A program made the translations under genes and the position numbers. The notes under the pieces are model-generated. The model ran no database searches. It saw only the letters and a program-made list of their open reading frames with translations, and was not told the DNA's origin. From Limisphaerales bacterium (GTDB lineage Bacteria; Verrucomicrobiota; Verrucomicrobiia; Limisphaerales; AAA164-E04), in contig JAMASS010000005.1 in NCBI GenBank assembly GCA_024761205.1, positions 124,001-188,000 of the forward strand: a stretch of 64,000 nucleotides of DNA. The letters are read 5' to 3'. Of this stretch, positions 8,345 through 19,000 are shown piece by piece (position 1 is the first letter of the stretch; the number at the start of each line of letters is the position of its first letter).

Positions 8345-10600
8345 AATTTCCTTTCTTTTTCGCTGGATAGTATTCACATCGACCTTGGGGGTAATCCAAG
8401 CGGCCGGCTCTCCGGAAACACTCAGCGCCACGAACTCGAGAATCCGAGAATCCGAGAACGCTACGAACAAGTTCTCAATTGCAACACCTTCCAAAGAAGC
8501 GCACCTTCGCCCAAGTCTTTGAAAGCCATCTCAACCTGGAAGATGTCGACGCTTAAATGACCGGACCGAAACAAGGTGTCCGCCTTTCACCCAAGCTCAA
8601 CATCAACGTGCCTAAGGAGGCGCTGCTGTTGCGAAGGGTTGACCTCCATCTCTTCCCCCGATCTATGAAATCCATTAGGGTTCGACTCCTAGTCAAACGG
8701 CTCAGAAGCAAATCGAAGGCAACTGTTCGTTGTCCTAGCAACAAATCGCTCCAACCAGCCATCCTTTACCCACCCCTGATGCTCAATCCGGCCAAGACGA
8801 TTTCAGGCAGCCGTCGCCATCGCAAGAATAGAATCCGTGAGCAACTACAACAATAGGAGTTTTAAATTCGCCGGCAAATTCGTTGGCTCCCTGCTGAGCA
8901 GATGAACCGCTTGAACACGTTTCGTTTCAACGACCTGGCCATACCGAACAACTCTACGGGCTAGCTCGAACAATGGATCAACTGCCCCCTTTTGCTCGCC
9001 ATACCCAGATCCAGCCGTTGCACCCAGCCATTGAGCCAAGTATGTCACGACTATTCCTGACCCGAAAATATCGCCGTCCAGGGCAACCGCCTGAAACGCC
9101 GTCTTCCATGCCCTCGTGAAAATCAAGCCGTGAACATATTCCGAAATCAGTGACCTTAAAACCGTCTAAAAATGAGCCAGCGCAGCACTCAACACAGCCG
9201 AGACGACATAAAGATACCTCCCCCCTGTTCAGCAATATCAACCAGCGCCCGTGCCGCTTCATCGCCCGGAATGGCTCCGAGAGCTATCGCAACCTCCAGC
9301 CGGACTTTCGGACCTAAATCTCACGCTATGGAGAGTATTGCAGATTGCCATGAATTCGATTCCAAGGATTTTTTAGCCGCCAAACGAACAGCAAGACGGC
9401 ACACACCGGACGATTCATCCGCCAGACTTTTCAACAAGTCCGCATCACCTAAAACACCCGACCCCTCAAAGCGTCGCCATGGCCCGCAGCCGCATGCGGG
9501 CAGGAGATACCGTCGCACCAAAGATTTCTGCTCTGGTTGCAGTTCAATCGCCCGCCGCTCGACGATTCACTAGTGAGTTAGATACCTCACCCGACCGCTT
9601 GACCTTTTCATTGCCTCAACCAATCCTAACGAGTTTACTCCCCGGTGAATGCGTGGCACAGGTTTGGTTTTGGGTCGAATGCGATAAACCCGCCCTTATT
9701 CCTCTCCAAATTGGGATGCTCAATCATATAACGATACATATCGACCACATAGGGCGGTCCCATCCGAGCCTGTCCGTGTCATGACCGGACGCCACCAACG
9801 CTCCGCCACCGCAAAAAATCTTTGTCGCCAGCCTCCTTGGCGCGACGCCCATTGAAGCTTACCCCATCTCCCGTCAGCACATGATGCTGCACGATGTTGT
9901 GGAATGGTTCGCACTTAAAGGCATACGCCACTCCCGGCTCTTTCGCAAAGGATAGCGTGTCGCGATAGATACTGGGGCCGCAAGCTGAGGTAAACCGGCT
10001 TGATTGTTCGAAGCTATGGTAGCGCTTTTGAACCGGTTTGCTCATAGTACACACGCAGGTTACGTAGCGTGCGAAGCTGTTTCCGAGGATCCGGCAGCAC
10101 GCGACGTTCAGATTCCGCCACAGTCGAGGTCCGACAAAACGTAGTCCCACAGAGGATGATTGTTCTGAACGCCAAACCAGCGGGTGTCCGCCACTCACAG
10201 CGTACACCCAGCCAGCCAATCCCCACCGAATACCGGTCACCCTCAGCTGCTGGTTTCCCTCCATAAACCCACGGAACAAAACCTCTGTTGTTTCCGCTCG
10301 GCCATCGCCATCACAAGGTCTCCGGCGCTGCGGCAATGAAAATGCCATCCTTCCACGGCATTACGCTAGGCGGGAAATTGACCTGCTTAAAAAGACCTGC
10401 GATGTGTCATATCGACCGGCGCCGTCTGGGTCGGTCAGAAAACGGATGCAGACTTCAGGCGTTCCCTTCCCATCCATGCCTTACGGATAGTCAGCTATCT
10501 CGTCGCCCCCAAAGCTTTCCCCCAGCATCCTAATCGATCACGACCGAATCACGAAGCACTGATTCGGCGGTCACCAATTCGAGCAGATGCCGTCACAGAC
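8345..10600 (-). pseudogene. PVC-type membrane-bound dehydrogenase / HEAT / heme protein, heavily decayed (copy A)
   Basis: Read on the minus strand from 10,600 downward the family order is preserved in changing frames. A start like GLVIELVTAESVLRD is followed by the beta-propeller core DGDGRAETTEVLFRGFMEGNQQLRV, GIRWGL-GWVYAVSGGHPL, SPIYRDTLSFAKEPG, EPFHNIVQHHVLTGDGVSF and RWWRPVMTRTGSDG. HEAT repeats come next (LALGAIPGDEAARALVDIA, LLKSLADESSGVCRLAV), then WSDLL..QRTVAFDLLLSR, and last a vestige of the heme-binding region near 8500. In intact relatives this is an exported dehydrogenase fused to a c-type cytochrome. More than ten frameshifts and stops are present. Two further dead copies of the family lie at 27,480-28,600 and 59,450-61,900. 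Confidence 0.7.
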
Positions 10601-10604
10601 ATGC

Positions 10605-11700
10605 GTTTGCGCTATCGAACTCGAGGGACTGAGCGCGAGAGACTCCGTGGCTTCCGCAGCCTTGAAGTGAACGGCAATCGCCACTGCCGACACAAAGGCC
10701 GGTCAAAGACTGAAACGGCATCAAGTCGTTCTTCGAAATTAACGGCCGCCCCGCGGTCGCCAGCCAATATCAGCCCTTTTGGTTCCAGCACCGCCGCCCA
10801 CTCTCCGTACAACTCAGGTTGCTCGATCCCATTGAGTTACATGCGTACGCGCCAGTCGTCCCTCACGATTCACCACGTGATACGTTGACGGGGACAAATG
10901 AAAGTCGCCCCCCAATACCTCATTGAACGCCAACCGGCCAAAATGCTTCGCCTCCCGCCACGTGATCCAAAGGCGATCGCTACCCCATTCAAACAGAACG
11001 CCGGTTTGATCGTGAGCCTCGTTGGGCATCCCACTCCAAAGCCAAAACTCAATCGAGTAGTGCTGGCGGGGCGAAATTTCGAGCACCATAAGCCACCCTC
11101 CAATAAACTGAACTGATCGGCTCCGATAAACACCACCCGGCCATCGAACCGGGCACCGACCTGTCCCCGAAGGCCCGGCAATCTGACACTGTTGCTCACC
11201 TAGCGACCAGCGACAAACAAAACAATCCCGTCGTACAGCGGCCATATGCAATCCCCCATATTCCCGCCTTGGTTTCCCCGGCAACCACTTCCTATTCTTG
11301 CAGCACCTCCTCCGCCATTTTGGGCTTGGTGCCAACCTTCAGAGCCCAGCCGTGCGGGCGGGTCAAGTTGCATCCCCTCCTAGAGCATGCTGCTCCGGAG
11401 GCGGAATGTAACCGGCCGCTCCGTTCGCCAGACTAATATTAAACATTGTCCGCAATAAGCTCACCGCTTTCAACTTTAGCCGGCAAGCGCATAGACCTCA
11501 TTTGGCATCGCCGTAATGCCCAATTCGCCAATGCGTATCGCGCAGCACGATCTCAACGGCCGGGTTCTCGACGTCGGTTCCGGGGGCGACCACTGTCCAA
11601 CTCGTTAAACTTGTCTCGGGCTCAGTGCAGGCGATTGATAATCGACACTGAAGTATAATTTGCTTTTTAACCATTCCCAAAGAACGGTTTGGACGATGAA
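10605..11700 (-). pseudogene. Ceramidase-like / LamG protein remnant
   Basis: On the minus strand, pieces near 11,400-11,560 (ELGITAMPNEVYALTG, SPLRTMFNISLANGAAGYIPPPEQHALGG, spread over frames) resemble the end of PVC neutral-ceramidase-like proteins. A LamG/concanavalin fold follows: HYSIEFWLWSGMPNEAHDQ, GVLFEWGSDRLWITWRE, STYHVVNREGR, LYGEWAAVLEPKGLILAGDR, AAVNFEERLDAVSVFDRPL. Many PVC proteins carry this LamG module directly before a membrane-bound dehydrogenase domain, so it may have been fused to the gene at 8345-10,600. Whether the two were one gene cannot be told because the junction near 10,600 is itself damaged. Confidence 0.55.
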
Positions 11701-11704
11701 AGAT

Positions 11705-12250
11705 TGCTGCAAAAGTCTTGATCGCCTGATTCGTGAGACACTAGGAATATATTTCCACACTCCAAGCCTGACGCTGCATCAAACCTGCAGTCCCACCACC
11801 ACAAATCGCCACTCGTGCCCTGCGATATGACCGCAACAAATCAAAGCCGCTGCCGTCAATTCGGCGAATCTAAGTCCGGTGACACTCCCGGATGCCCACC
11901 AAAGCAGTGCATTGAGAAATTCGCCAACAATCCAATTAGTTCCCCGGCAACAGATTGCACGCTCAATACGGAAAGCCAAGGATCGACCGGGGTCCCGATG
12001 ATCCGACGCAATCGGGGTCCTGATGCCCAGGATGCCTCGTCGCTCGGACCGTCTGTTCACCGAATGGATCGATGCGCATTTTTTCGGATCGGGCGATTTA
12101 GATCTACCGACGGTTTTTCGTGAATTCGCCCGCATCCACCACTCCCCAAGCCCACCTGAGACAGCTGAAGCTGCGCATGGGCAGTCTCAATCGTCTCAAC
12201 GATCTATCCCTGGAAGGCACAACGGGTAACGCAGATCCGAGCAAGAACCC
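11705..12250. other. Stretch without recognisable gene
   Basis: Only unconvincing ORFs on both strands (for example 11,779-12,135 minus and 12,023-12,229 plus). No motif, repeat or RNA feature is evident. Confidence 0.4.
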
Positions 12251-12254
12251 AAAC

Positions 12255-13047
12255 AGCAATCCATAGCACTTGGGGCCGAATGGATATGCGTAGCTGAAAT
12301 TTTCGATCGAGCCCATCGAAGTGGATCTGCTCAACTTCGACCAGACCGAAGGCACTCAAGAAAAATTCACCCACGCCAACGATTCCCCTGATGGTCTGAT
12401 TCAGGGAACCCCAGGATTCAATGACAGCACTGACGGTATTGACGGTGAGTTTCTTACTTGTGTGGAACTCAAGCGCGGATTGAGTACCTTTGGGGTGAAT
12501 AGTGACGATGGTTTCAAAGTGACTGCTAGTCCCTCGCCCATCGATCAATTTGAAACTCGCCCCGGATTCTTCAACGGCGGACGCAGCACTGCAGATACGT
12601 TGTTCGATTTCGTCGTGGAGGAAGATGGCGTCTACCCGATGCGTTTCCTTTGGTTTGAATGACGCGGTGGCGATCTTACTTGCACCAGCAAAGTGACTTC
12701 CGGGCCTGGGGCGACCAATGTTGATCCGCCGGAATTGAAGTTGAACTGACGGACGGTTCCGCCCCGGTCGATTAGTGATGATGGCTTCCTGGCGATCCTG
12801 GCCACCAACGAAGGAGGGGCGAAACCTCACGGATGATTCGATGATCCAAAAATTGGGCGAATTTAACGGCAGTCGAGGCGTGGCAAATACGGTCTTCGGA
12901 TTCGGCGTTCCCCAAGCCGGGGTCTATCCCATTCGCCTGATCTGGCATGAAGGCGACGCCAACAGCGAATGGTTTACCTTGGGAGCCAATGGTCAACCCA
13001 ACGCTCGCATCAACAGCACTCACCCAAGTGCGTTGAAGGCCTTCTGA
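12255..13047 (+). pseudogene. Exported protein with two tandem PA14-like modules, broken
   Basis: Two diverged copies of one module follow each other. Copy 1 (12,475-12,660) reads GVNSDDGFKVTASPSP, FFNGGRSTADTLFDFVVEEDGVYPMRFLWFE. Copy 2 (12,770-13,047) reads DDGFLAILATNEGG, then LGEFNGSRGVANTVFGFGVP, GVYPIRLIWHEGDANSEWFTLG and LKAF at the end. The DDGF...GVYP.R.LW.EG pattern is that of the PA14-like repeats in giant secreted verrucomicrobial proteins, where they are presumed carbohydrate-binding. Frameshifts between and inside the copies, and the absence of any signal peptide or flanking domains, mark it as a fragment of a much larger gene. Confidence 0.6.
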
Positions 13048-13466
13048 GTTCATTAGAGTCATTGTTGGCTCTACTTCCAATTGGCCGGTTTTTAGTCACG
13101 CTTGCAATTGAATCCCTGTGTAGGAATCGGGAGTCATAAGTAACCAATTTTGAGATTTCAGCCAACGGAGACGCGCAACAGACTGGCGTCCCGAAAAACG
13201 CGAATATTGAGAAGCTAGCGCCTCATCTGCAATTACAGTAAATGAATCGAGGAATCGGTGAATAATTCGCACATACCTGAGAATTTGGGCGGGGCGAACA
13301 CATGATCGCGAGGTCATCTCATCATCCCGCAACCTGTTCAGCAAAAATGTCCGCTCTCGCATCACTCAGTGGGTATCGGATGTCCGAACACTTCCGAAGT
13401 GACGCGCGAAACAGTCCCGGCATGTGAGCCATTGTGATCGAAGCGGGACACACCTACTCGAAACAC

Positions 13467-13762
13467 ACCTTAGGGCCATTCAGCAAACTCACTTTGCAAG
13501 CACGCAACGCAATCCTCGACGTCGTTGATTAAAGAGGCGGCCTGCTCCAACAAGAACTTCCCTGCAGACATTGGTCGAACAGATCGCATCGCTCGCTCCA
13601 AAAGCAAGAGACCGAGGCACTCCTCAATTGCCTGAATCTTCCGGGATACCGCACTTTGGATCAGCCCAACGGCCACTACCTGCCTTGATCACCTGATCCA
13701 GAATACTTAACTCGTAGAGAGCAAAGGGTGCCTTAGTCAAGAATTCATTCACAATATACATC
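13467..13762 (-). pseudogene. LysR-type regulator, N-terminal fragment
   Basis: From ATG 13,762 on the minus strand the sequence reads FALYELSILDQVIKAGS. After a deletion and frameshift it continues LIQSAVSRKIQAIEECLGLLLLERA...SAGKFLLEQA. This is the winged helix-turn-helix of a LysR regulator: QSAVSRKIQAIEE is the recognition-helix region. The middle of the helix-turn-helix (the ARRLHVS-like segment) is deleted. The effector-binding domain, which should add over 200 residues, is absent after the stop at 13,470. Target genes cannot be inferred. Confidence 0.65.
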
Positions 13763-13830
13763 ACCAATAATTAATGAATTTTGCGTAACCTCAAAAGTTA
13801 TAGCTAAAATCAAAGCGAATCAGATAAGAT

Positions 13831-14092
13831 ATGGCACATAAAAACGACAAACACCCATTGAACGCACCGGGTAAATTCTACGTTGACGGCACCTGCGTGG
13901 GCTACGCTCGGTACCGCTCCATTGTCCCCGACATCTTCAGCCGAGATGACGGATACGGCATGACGTATATGCTGAGACAACCGACCACCGATCAGGAAAA
14001 CACAGGCAGCACTGAAGAGACTTGGATATGGTGCATCGGAATCCATCGGTCAAGACGGAACCGAAGTGGCTGCGCCGGTATCCGTGATTTGA
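13831..14092 (+). pseudogene. Single-cluster ferredoxin that has lost cluster cysteines
   Basis: The start (MAHKNDKHPLNAPGKFYVDGTC) and the block APDIFSRDDGYGMTYMLRQPTT identify a 4Fe-4S ferredoxin of the Fer4_13/Fer4_15 type, about 80-90 residues long. The expected CxxCxxC-like ligand motif reads CVGYARYR, with two cysteines apparently changed to tyrosine (TGC to TAC). The frame is then lost near 14,020; the proper ending ESIGQDGTEVAAPVSVI lies in another frame and stops at 14,092. With two ligands gone and the distal cysteine region scrambled it cannot hold a cluster. Confidence 0.75.
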
Positions 14093-14099
14093 AAGGACC

Positions 14100-14800
14100 T
14101 GGTGGACATTGGATCAAGATTCACTTGGACCCGTGCAGCAACAAATCGCTATGAATCGAAAGCTCGCCCGTCCACAGTTCATTCTAGACTACCTCGCCAT
14201 GCTGCTCTGCATTATCCACCGTGTGATTGAGTCATTATACTCCTCAGGACTAATTGGTCGATAGGTCAAGTGTCCTCTCAAAAGGGATCCGGCGACAAAG
14301 CGCATACAACTATTGCCCACATCGATGTTACCAATCGCCAACCAAACCGTCATCGTCTTCGACGGCGTCAGCGGTCAGCAGCTCGAATCTTGATGCCAAG
14401 ACACCGCTTTCCCATCGCCCGGCAGCTTACAGAAAAAATTCGCCCCCAACCGATCACCTTGTCCCCCAACAAATCAGAGATGCAGTCAACGATCTTTGAA
14501 TGGTTCATCAGATTATACAGGCGTCCATATTCTCAAATGGGCTCAGCTGATAAAACAACTGTCCGAGCCCTCGACGAGTAATTTCTCCAGCAGCCGGTCA
14601 AAATAGCTCCGTGCGGCAGTGATCTTTTCGCTGGAAAATGCGAACCATCCGGACAAAGAACCCGTCCCGTTGAAGGAGCGAATCTGTTCCTTCAACAGCG
14701 TTTTGGGATTCGCATTGCTACAAGCATAAAAACTCAAATCACGATCCATCTTGGCAAGCTTGGCATCACCGGGAATAATTGAGAACGATTTCGACATCAC
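14100..14800 (-). pseudogene. Phytanoyl-CoA dioxygenase (PhyH) family protein, broken
   Basis: The minus-strand frame begins at about 14,700 with LLKEQIRSFNGTGSLSG and EEKITAARSYFDRLLEKLL (PhyH N-terminus). It continues in other frames with VDCISDLLGDKVIGWG, NFFCKLPGDGKAVSWHQDSS, PLTPSKTMTVWLAIG, CMRFVAGS, HLTYRP and HSDLLLHGS. HQD supplies the first His and the Asp of the iron triad, and HGS the second His, so the active-site residues themselves persist. A TGG-to-TGA change follows SSC, and there are at least two frameshifts. Family members are Fe(II)/2-oxoglutarate oxygenases that hydroxylate small molecules; this one's substrate is unknown. Confidence 0.75.
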
Positions 14801-14880
14801 CTAATCGAATCGCTTGTTTGCCTAACTTGGTAATCACATCCAAACGAAAACCAACTGCCGACGAACCCCCTCTTCAAAGT

Positions 14881-15912
14881 ATGCCCCATCCAGTACCACC
14901 AATCGCAACGGCACCCAAAATCCTCACGACTACGATCGGCTCCTATCCGGTCCCCGAATGGCTGACTGCATTGCCCAGCGAGCAAGCCTTGGTGGATGCC
15001 ACTCGGGTCATCTTCGATACCCAACGCCAAAGCGGCATCGATCTTCCAACCGACGGTGAACTGTATCGATTCAACATTAACCATCCGGACACCAATGGCA
15101 TGATCGACTATTTTGTAAGCCGTTTTGGCGGCTGCTCGACAGCAATCAATCGATCCCAAACGAAAACCTACGCTGCTAAACAAGAAATGCGTTTTCGCCT
15201 CAAACCGGCGGCCGTAGTAGTGGAAGCGTTATCCGAAGGTTCGCTGAATCTGCTTGAAGATTGCCGACGTGCGGGAGAGGTTGCTGGCGGCCCATTCAAA
15301 TTCACCGTGACGAGTCCTTACATGTTGGCCCGCACCTTACTGGATGAATACTACAATAGTCTGGACTCGCTCACGCTCGCCATCGCAGATCTGTTGTCGG
15401 AGCAGGTCAAGCAACTCCCCACGTCATGCTTGCAAGTGGATGAGGCCAACATCCCCGGAAATCCCGAACAGGCTCCCCTGGCAGCGGAAGCCATCAACCG
15501 AGTGCTAGACAGCTTTGACGGCCCCACAGGCGTGCACTTCTGCTTCGGCAACTACGGCGGTCAAACCATCCAATCCGGCAGCTGGAAGGCCCTGATCGAT
15601 TTTCTCAACAGTCTGCGAACCGATCACCTTGTCCTCGAGTTGGCACACCGACCGGAATCTGATCTCGACGCTTTAAAGGAAATCCGTCCGCAAATCAGCC
15701 TGGGCCTCGGCGTCGTGGACATCAAAGTCAATCATATCGAAACCGCAGACGAAATCGCTCGCGCGATCGAACAGGCCACAGCTAAGCTCGGTGACGACCG
15801 TATTCGTTACGTCCATCCGGACTGTGGATTCTGGATGCTCAAACGCTCAGTGGCGGATCGCAAAACCGCTGCTCTGGCCAAGGGACGTGATCAGTTCCTC
15901 GGCACAGAATAG
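14881..15912 (+). CDS. MetE-like cobalamin-independent methyltransferase (C-terminal catalytic domain type)
   Basis: An intact 343-residue protein matching the catalytic half of cobalamin-independent methionine synthase. Zinc-ligand equivalents are H219 and C221 (GVHFCFGNY), E253 (LVLELAHR) and C315 (VHPDCGF). The TTTIGSYPVPEWL start and LPTDGELYRF are conserved in short MetE homologues, which lack the N-terminal tetrahydrofolate-binding half. Such short forms transfer methyl groups to thiols from donors other than the classical folate; homocysteine is the usual guess for the acceptor, but neither is shown here. The ATG at 14,881 was chosen because upstream residues overlap the dioxygenase remnant and match nothing. 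No clear Shine-Dalgarno sequence precedes it, as for most genes in this window. Confidence 0.85.
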   Translation: MPHPVPPIATAPKILTTTIGSYPVPEWLTALPSEQALVDATRVIFDTQRQSGIDLPTDGELYRFNINHPDTNGMIDYFVSRFGGCSTAINRSQTKTYAAKQEMRFRLKPAAVVVEALSEGSLNLLEDCRRAGEVAGGPFKFTVTSPYMLARTLLDEYYNSLDSLTLAIADLLSEQVKQLPTSCLQVDEANIPGNPEQAPLAAEAINRVLDSFDGPTGVHFCFGNYGGQTIQSGSWKALIDFLNSLRTDHLVLELAHRPESDLDALKEIRPQISLGLGVVDIKVNHIETADEIARAIEQATAKLGDDRIRYVHPDCGFWMLKRSVADRKTAALAKGRDQFLGTE

Positions 15913-15940
15913 CATAGACCAAAGCCATGAATTGGATTGA

Positions 15941-15995
15941 AACAGGAGATAACGAAGATTTCTTTTTTTCTCCGATGACTCCGTTTCCTCCTGTT
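15941..15995. terminator. Hairpin between convergent genes
   Basis: AACAGGAG (15,941-15,948) pairs with CTCCTGTT (15,988-15,995), and AACG (15,951-15,954) with CGTT (15,982-15,985), separated by a two-base internal loop. The apical loop contains a run of T residues. It lies between the ends of the MetE-like gene and the converging oxidoreductase gene, so it may terminate both. Confidence 0.5.
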
Positions 15996-16003
15996 CAGAA
16001 AGA

Positions 16004-17338
16004 CTACAAAACCTCTGTTCGCCCCGGAACCGCGTGCCGATAACTCCCATCCGGTAAGGGCATGTTCCTCGGATTCGCATCCCACGCCAATCGTTCAGGA
16101 AAGAGATCAACTTGTGAATTTACCGCTTCATCCCAGGTGATCCGTTTTCCAGAGTAGGTGCACATCCGACCAAACACAGCCGTCATGCTGCTCGTTGCTC
16201 CATAGTAGGCATTGTTAATCGGCTTGTCTTCACGCACATGGTGATGCAACACCGCATGTTCGACTTCCTTGGAAACTTGCTGCCGATTTCGTCGAATACG
16301 GCGCACGACGTTCCCCTTATGATCGTAAAAGACACCGCCTCGATTCGACGAAATTTCGAGACGCCCCTTGCTCCCTAGGATCACCTCACCCACTTGATTA
16401 TCGCTGTTCGGAAAATGACGGCAGTCAGAGTGATAATAACCTCCATTCGCCATCTTAAACTCTACACAGTGATGATCGAAAATCTCACCGGTATCCTCGC
16501 CCACCCGTACTGCTCGGCCGCCGGAACCGTAACCCTCGACGGGCAAACCGCCGATGAACCAATTGACCACATCGAGATTGTGCACGTGCTGTTCGCAGAT
16601 GTTATCGCCACCGACCCAGGTAAAGTAGTACCAGTTGTAGATCTGATACTCCATCTCCGTGGGTTCCCTCCCTAGTGCCTCCGCGGCTTGCTTTCGCGGT
16701 CGCTGCCAAACGCCCCGGCCATTCCAATAACATTGAGCCCCAATGACCTCGCCGATCGCTCCCTCTTGAACCGCGTCATAGGCTTGCAAATATAGATCTT
16801 CATAACGACGCTGAAGACCGACCACCACCTTCAGCCCCTTCTCATCTGCCTTCCGCGCGGCAGCCAACACCCGCCGATATCCGGCAGCATCCGTGCAGAG
16901 GGGCTTCTCCATGAACACATGCTTCCCTTGCTCGATCGCATACTCAAACATCATCGGTCGGAATCCTGGTGGTGTCGTGAGAATCACCATGTCGCAAGCG
17001 TCGATCACATGTTTGTACGCATCAAGCCCCACAAAGATACGATCCGCGTTGATGTTGAATTTGCCTTTGGGCTCCAACTGCTGCCGGATATTAGGCAAGG
17101 CGCGATTCAATCGATCGTGAAACGCCTCACCCACGGCATGGAGATCGCATCCGTCATTCAGCATGTTCTGAACAATAGCACCGCTGCCACGCCCGCCCGT
17201 GCCGACGATCCCGACCTTGATGCGATCACTGCCAGCGGCATGCGCGTGTGTGGCGATTGATACCGCCGTCGCGGCGGTTACCTTGGACGCTGTTTTGATA
17301 AATTCGCGCCGCGTTTTTTTTTCCGGTTCTTTTTTCAT
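16004..17338 (-). CDS. Tat-exported Gfo/Idh/MocA family oxidoreductase (copy 1)
   Basis: Intact, 444 residues. A Tat signal (KKTRREFIKTASK, twin Arg at 10-11) is followed by the NAD(P)-binding Rossmann start VGIVGTGGRGSG at about 42-53. HVFMEKPLCTD carries the family Lys-Pro, and the C-terminal alpha/beta domain contains EQHVHNLDVVNWF with the likely catalytic His. These enzymes oxidise or reduce sugars and inositols with NAD(P); the Tat signal places it in the periplasm with pre-bound cofactor. The ATG at 17,338 gives the shortest N-terminus that keeps the Tat motif; an in-frame GTG lies two codons upstream. No operon partner is adjacent. The polar, lysine-rich start before the twin Arg is normal for this PVC subfamily. 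Confidence 0.9.
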   Translation of the reverse strand: MKKEPEKKTRREFIKTASKVTAATAVSIATHAHAAGSDRIKVGIVGTGGRGSGAIVQNMLNDGCDLHAVGEAFHDRLNRALPNIRQQLEPKGKFNINADRIFVGLDAYKHVIDACDMVILTTPPGFRPMMFEYAIEQGKHVFMEKPLCTDAAGYRRVLAAARKADEKGLKVVVGLQRRYEDLYLQAYDAVQEGAIGEVIGAQCYWNGRGVWQRPRKQAAEALGREPTEMEYQIYNWYYFTWVGGDNICEQHVHNLDVVNWFIGGLPVEGYGSGGRAVRVGEDTGEIFDHHCVEFKMANGGYYHSDCRHFPNSDNQVGEVILGSKGRLEISSNRGGVFYDHKGNVVRRIRRNRQQVSKEVEHAVLHHHVREDKPINNAYYGATSSMTAVFGRMCTYSGKRITWDEAVNSQVDLFPERLAWDANPRNMPLPDGSYRHAVPGRTEVL

Positions 17339-17711
17339 AAGCACACTACATTCAGAATCTCAGGAACGGTGGGCCAAGCCTACGCCGCCAGCGAGAAAAG
17401 TAAAAGCACAAGATCAGCGAATGACGAAGGCAGAAAGAGTGGCAGGAACTTCAGTCCCTGATGCCACTGAATCTAAGAATAAAGTCCCAGTCATATTGGA
17501 TGCGATTCAATATAGTGAATTCCGATTGCAAGATGGTGTGGCGAGAGTCTCTCTCGAGCCGTCCTCCTTCGCTAGGCCACAGAGGATAGACACCATTGAT
17601 AGGATGCCTTGCGCTTCACCGGAGCCTTGCTCCACTCACCACTTTTGACTTCACTCATTCACAGTACATCCCAACAGACCTCGACCGGCACCCCGATCCT
17701 CCGGGACTGTC
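17339..17711. other. Stretch without recognisable gene
   Basis: Upstream region of the minus-strand oxidoreductase; no convincing ORF, promoter or repeat was recognised. Confidence 0.35.
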
Positions 17712-17999
17712 TCACAACCCTCCTCCCTCGGTCTTAAATTCCAAACGTGCCCAATAGCCAAACTCCCACGCCCAGTCGTTCGCCGCATTCTCAACGCTGA
17801 TGGTGATATGCTGACCGGCATACTTCGTCAAATCAACCGTAACGGGCACCGGCACAGTGGGTCCGTTTCGAAGCCGCAATCGCAGCCTGTACGAAGGCGA
17901 CGTACATGTGCCAGCAATTCTCGTTTGGCCGGAGAGACTTAAGACACCTCGTATCATCACGGATATTCCGTGTGTGACCAAGCGCTTACGTACCAACAA
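17712..17999 (-). pseudogene. C-terminal fragment of an exported beta-sandwich protein
   Basis: Only the last 45 codons look meaningful: VPVTVDLTKYAGQHITISVE, NAANDWAWEFGYWARLEF. This is the typical closing module (Asp-Leu-x-x-Tyr-Ala-Gly-Gln, then Trp-x-x-Gly-Tyr-Trp) of PVC extracellular proteins with a jelly-roll or NPCBM-like end. Upstream codons make no sense in this frame, so the gene is truncated. The parent family cannot be named. Confidence 0.4.
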
Positions 18000-18340
18000 T
18001 CCCTGATGTTCTCGGCATGCCGTTCCCCGATTATCCCCTTGATGGCATCTCCCTAATATCCCTCATTGAAGGAAATATATCGTAACGGGATCGTCCCATC
18101 TACTTTCACTCCAAAAAACGTCGCAACGATCCAAAAGAATCGTTTCAAGCTTGTTTCCGCTGGAACAGTCCAAAAGAAAACTCACCAACGCCATGACAGA
18201 ACTCTACTACCCACTATCCAATCTAGTTGCAACGACCCACTAACTTCCCAGTCTTCAGAGATTACGACGAATTTATGAGCATAGTTACGAAAATAAGCTG
18301 TCTCGTGCCAAGAGCTTCGGACCAAGGCAACGACTACTAA

Positions 18341-18487
18341 GGAACCACTGAACAAACACAGAGCACAACAGCGGCGGGGCTTGCAGGTCCGGGCACCTAC
18401 GACCCAGGCTTTTGCCTGAGGCGCTGCCAGTACGCCGGCAATTTTGCGCCCTGAGCCTGAACGCCGGATAGTGGTTCAGAGGTCCCC
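18341..18487 (-). repeat. MITE-like repeat M1, copy 1
   Basis: About 147 bases bounded by inverted ends GGAACCACTGAAC and (reverse complement) GGGGACCTCTGAACC. Read on the minus strand it matches copies at 29,514 and 34,080: end, then TATCCGGCGTTCAGG, a CGCAAAATTG block and a GC-rich middle. There is no coding potential. Confidence 0.7.
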
Positions 18488-18489
18488 TA

Positions 18490-19000
18490 ACATTGATTAG
18501 GCTTGGGAGCTGGAGTCAATGTCATTAAGTCAAGCAATCGGTTTTGCAGGCCATCGCCACATCAAACTACAAATCTCAAGACCTTGAGAAACGCTTCCTC
18601 TCTCGATTTCAAATTCTTCGGTCTAAAACCACCCACAACCAACGAAACTACCGGCCCAGGTAACGTTTGCAGCAAAATGCTATTGTTCCAAAACACGTTC
18701 ATTTACTGTGATCAACCCACTCCTTATACGAGACTGGACACTATCAATCCAACCACTCCAAGTCATTTGGGTCGAGAGAAACATGCAACATTGATGCCGT
18801 CTCTTCTACCCATTGCAGATAAGTCATCCACCACTAAGTATCTTTAAATTCAGGTTCGGCTTGAGCCATCTGACGCTGCGACTCTAGCACTTGAACTTCC
18901 AGGTAGTCTACGATTAGCTGGATCCTCTCTGCATTAGGCATGTATCCCCATTAGATCCGGATACTATAAATAAAAAGCCGCGCATCGCTCTTATCTTTTA
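18490..19000. other. Stretch without recognisable gene
   Basis: A 114-codon plus-strand ORF (18,503-18,847) has no protein-like pattern that I recognise and is probably chance. Nothing else is seen. Confidence 0.35.
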
